From Dasyornis broadbenti (Eukaryota > Chordata > Aves > Passeriformes > Dasyornithidae), in assembly GCA_013397935.1 (NCBI GenBank), contig VZRN01005002.1, forward strand, positions 620,912-684,911: a stretch of DNA of 64,000 bases. The letters run 5' to 3'. Every line of letters begins with the position of its first letter. The first letter of the stretch is position 1. The notes below the pieces were generated by a model that was given only the letters and a program-made list of their open reading frames with translations, had not been told where the DNA came from and did no database searches. Made by a program: the position numbers and the translations under genes. Shown here piece by piece: positions 63,611-64,000 of the stretch.

Positions 63611-64000
63611 CGTCTCAAAACAAGTATTCATCGTACCGGCATGTAAAAAGGGCTAATGTATTAAAATGCAAATATGCATGTGTACTCGGCGATGCTGTTG
63701 CGTGTTTCCTGTTTACCATGTTAATTAGAAGTTGTAAGGCAGAACTTCAACAAGAGTAATCCAGGGCAGCATTTGACCCAGTAATGCTCACTGAATGATG
63801 CAGTGGCTTTTATAGTTCTGGGCTTTCTAGCCCAAAACACAAGCCAAATATTTACTGCATTTCATTAATGATGAATGTACGAATTGTAAGACAACTTACA
63901 CCTTTGAAACTATTCTCTACCAGCACAAGTGTGGAAACTGACTCAGCCAGTATGGAGAGAAAGTTAAACTCCCCACTCTTGTTTTCATAAGGAAGATTTT
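63611..64000. promoter_or_regulatory. Island flank with POU- and FOX-type motifs
   Basis: AT-rich sequence returns. It contains an octamer ATGCAAAT (63666-63673) followed by ATGCATG, a forkhead word TGTTTAC (63710-63716) and GTTAATTAGAAG (63720-63731). The last is also found left of the island at 62256-62267. It would be the start of the first intron in the + strand model. A conserved intronic enhancer is plausible but unproven. Confidence 0.4.

Noticed and set aside
1..64000. tRNA, rRNA, CRISPR, bacterial operon or intact virus
   Set aside because: I looked for tRNA arms, regularly spaced repeats, dense ORFs with ribosome sites, and gag/pol/env frames. None is present.

Overview
The window looks like AT-rich, CpG-poor, non-coding DNA from a bird. 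The evidence is several fragments of the avian CR1 LINE, in both orientations and at different stages of decay, plus solo long terminal repeats of types common in avian genomes. Simple repeats are few. I cannot name the species. The LTR types suggest Neoaves, but that rests on family recognition from memory. There is no bacterial or viral gene content, no CRISPR array and no tRNA or rRNA gene that I can see.

No complete protein-coding gene can be supported. The two landmarks are CpG-rich islands at about 10.2-11.85 kb and 62.1-63.6 kb. In each, the most GC-rich core is replaced by an assembly gap (11019-11322 and 62409-63121). This is the usual way that GC-rich first exons of bird genes go missing. 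Just right of the second gap, a good + strand splice donor (GCG|GTGAGT, 63145) suggests a first exon ending at 63144 and an intron running off the right edge. Between the islands are a candidate 130-bp + strand exon (41993-42122, good splice signals at both ends, one open frame of 43 codons) and a zero-length acceptor/donor junction resembling a recursive splice site (58687-58694). A simple reading, which is inference only, is one + strand gene with a distal promoter near 11 kb, a proximal promoter near 62.5 kb and a very long first intron. The homeodomain, POU, FOX and TALE-type motifs around the right island would suit a developmental regulator. Its identity is not visible.

Layout: 0.7-2.8 kb, an antisense CR1 reverse-transcriptase fragment interrupted by a solo LTR; 2.8-10.2 kb, unassigned DNA with one CR1 3' end; 10.2-11.85 kb, left CpG island; 12-20 kb, small antisense CR1 pieces and an antisense LTR (17.4-18.0 kb); 23.4-23.6 kb, a duplicated poly-T block around a short gap; 26.1-26.6 kb, an antisense LTR; 39.1 kb, a deleted + strand copy of the same LTR family; 40.8-41.1 kb and 44.95 kb, CR1 3' ends; 55.7-56.2 kb, a well-preserved antisense CR1 3' region; 56.2-62.1 kb, unassigned DNA that may hold conserved regulatory elements; 62.1-64 kb, right CpG island and flank.
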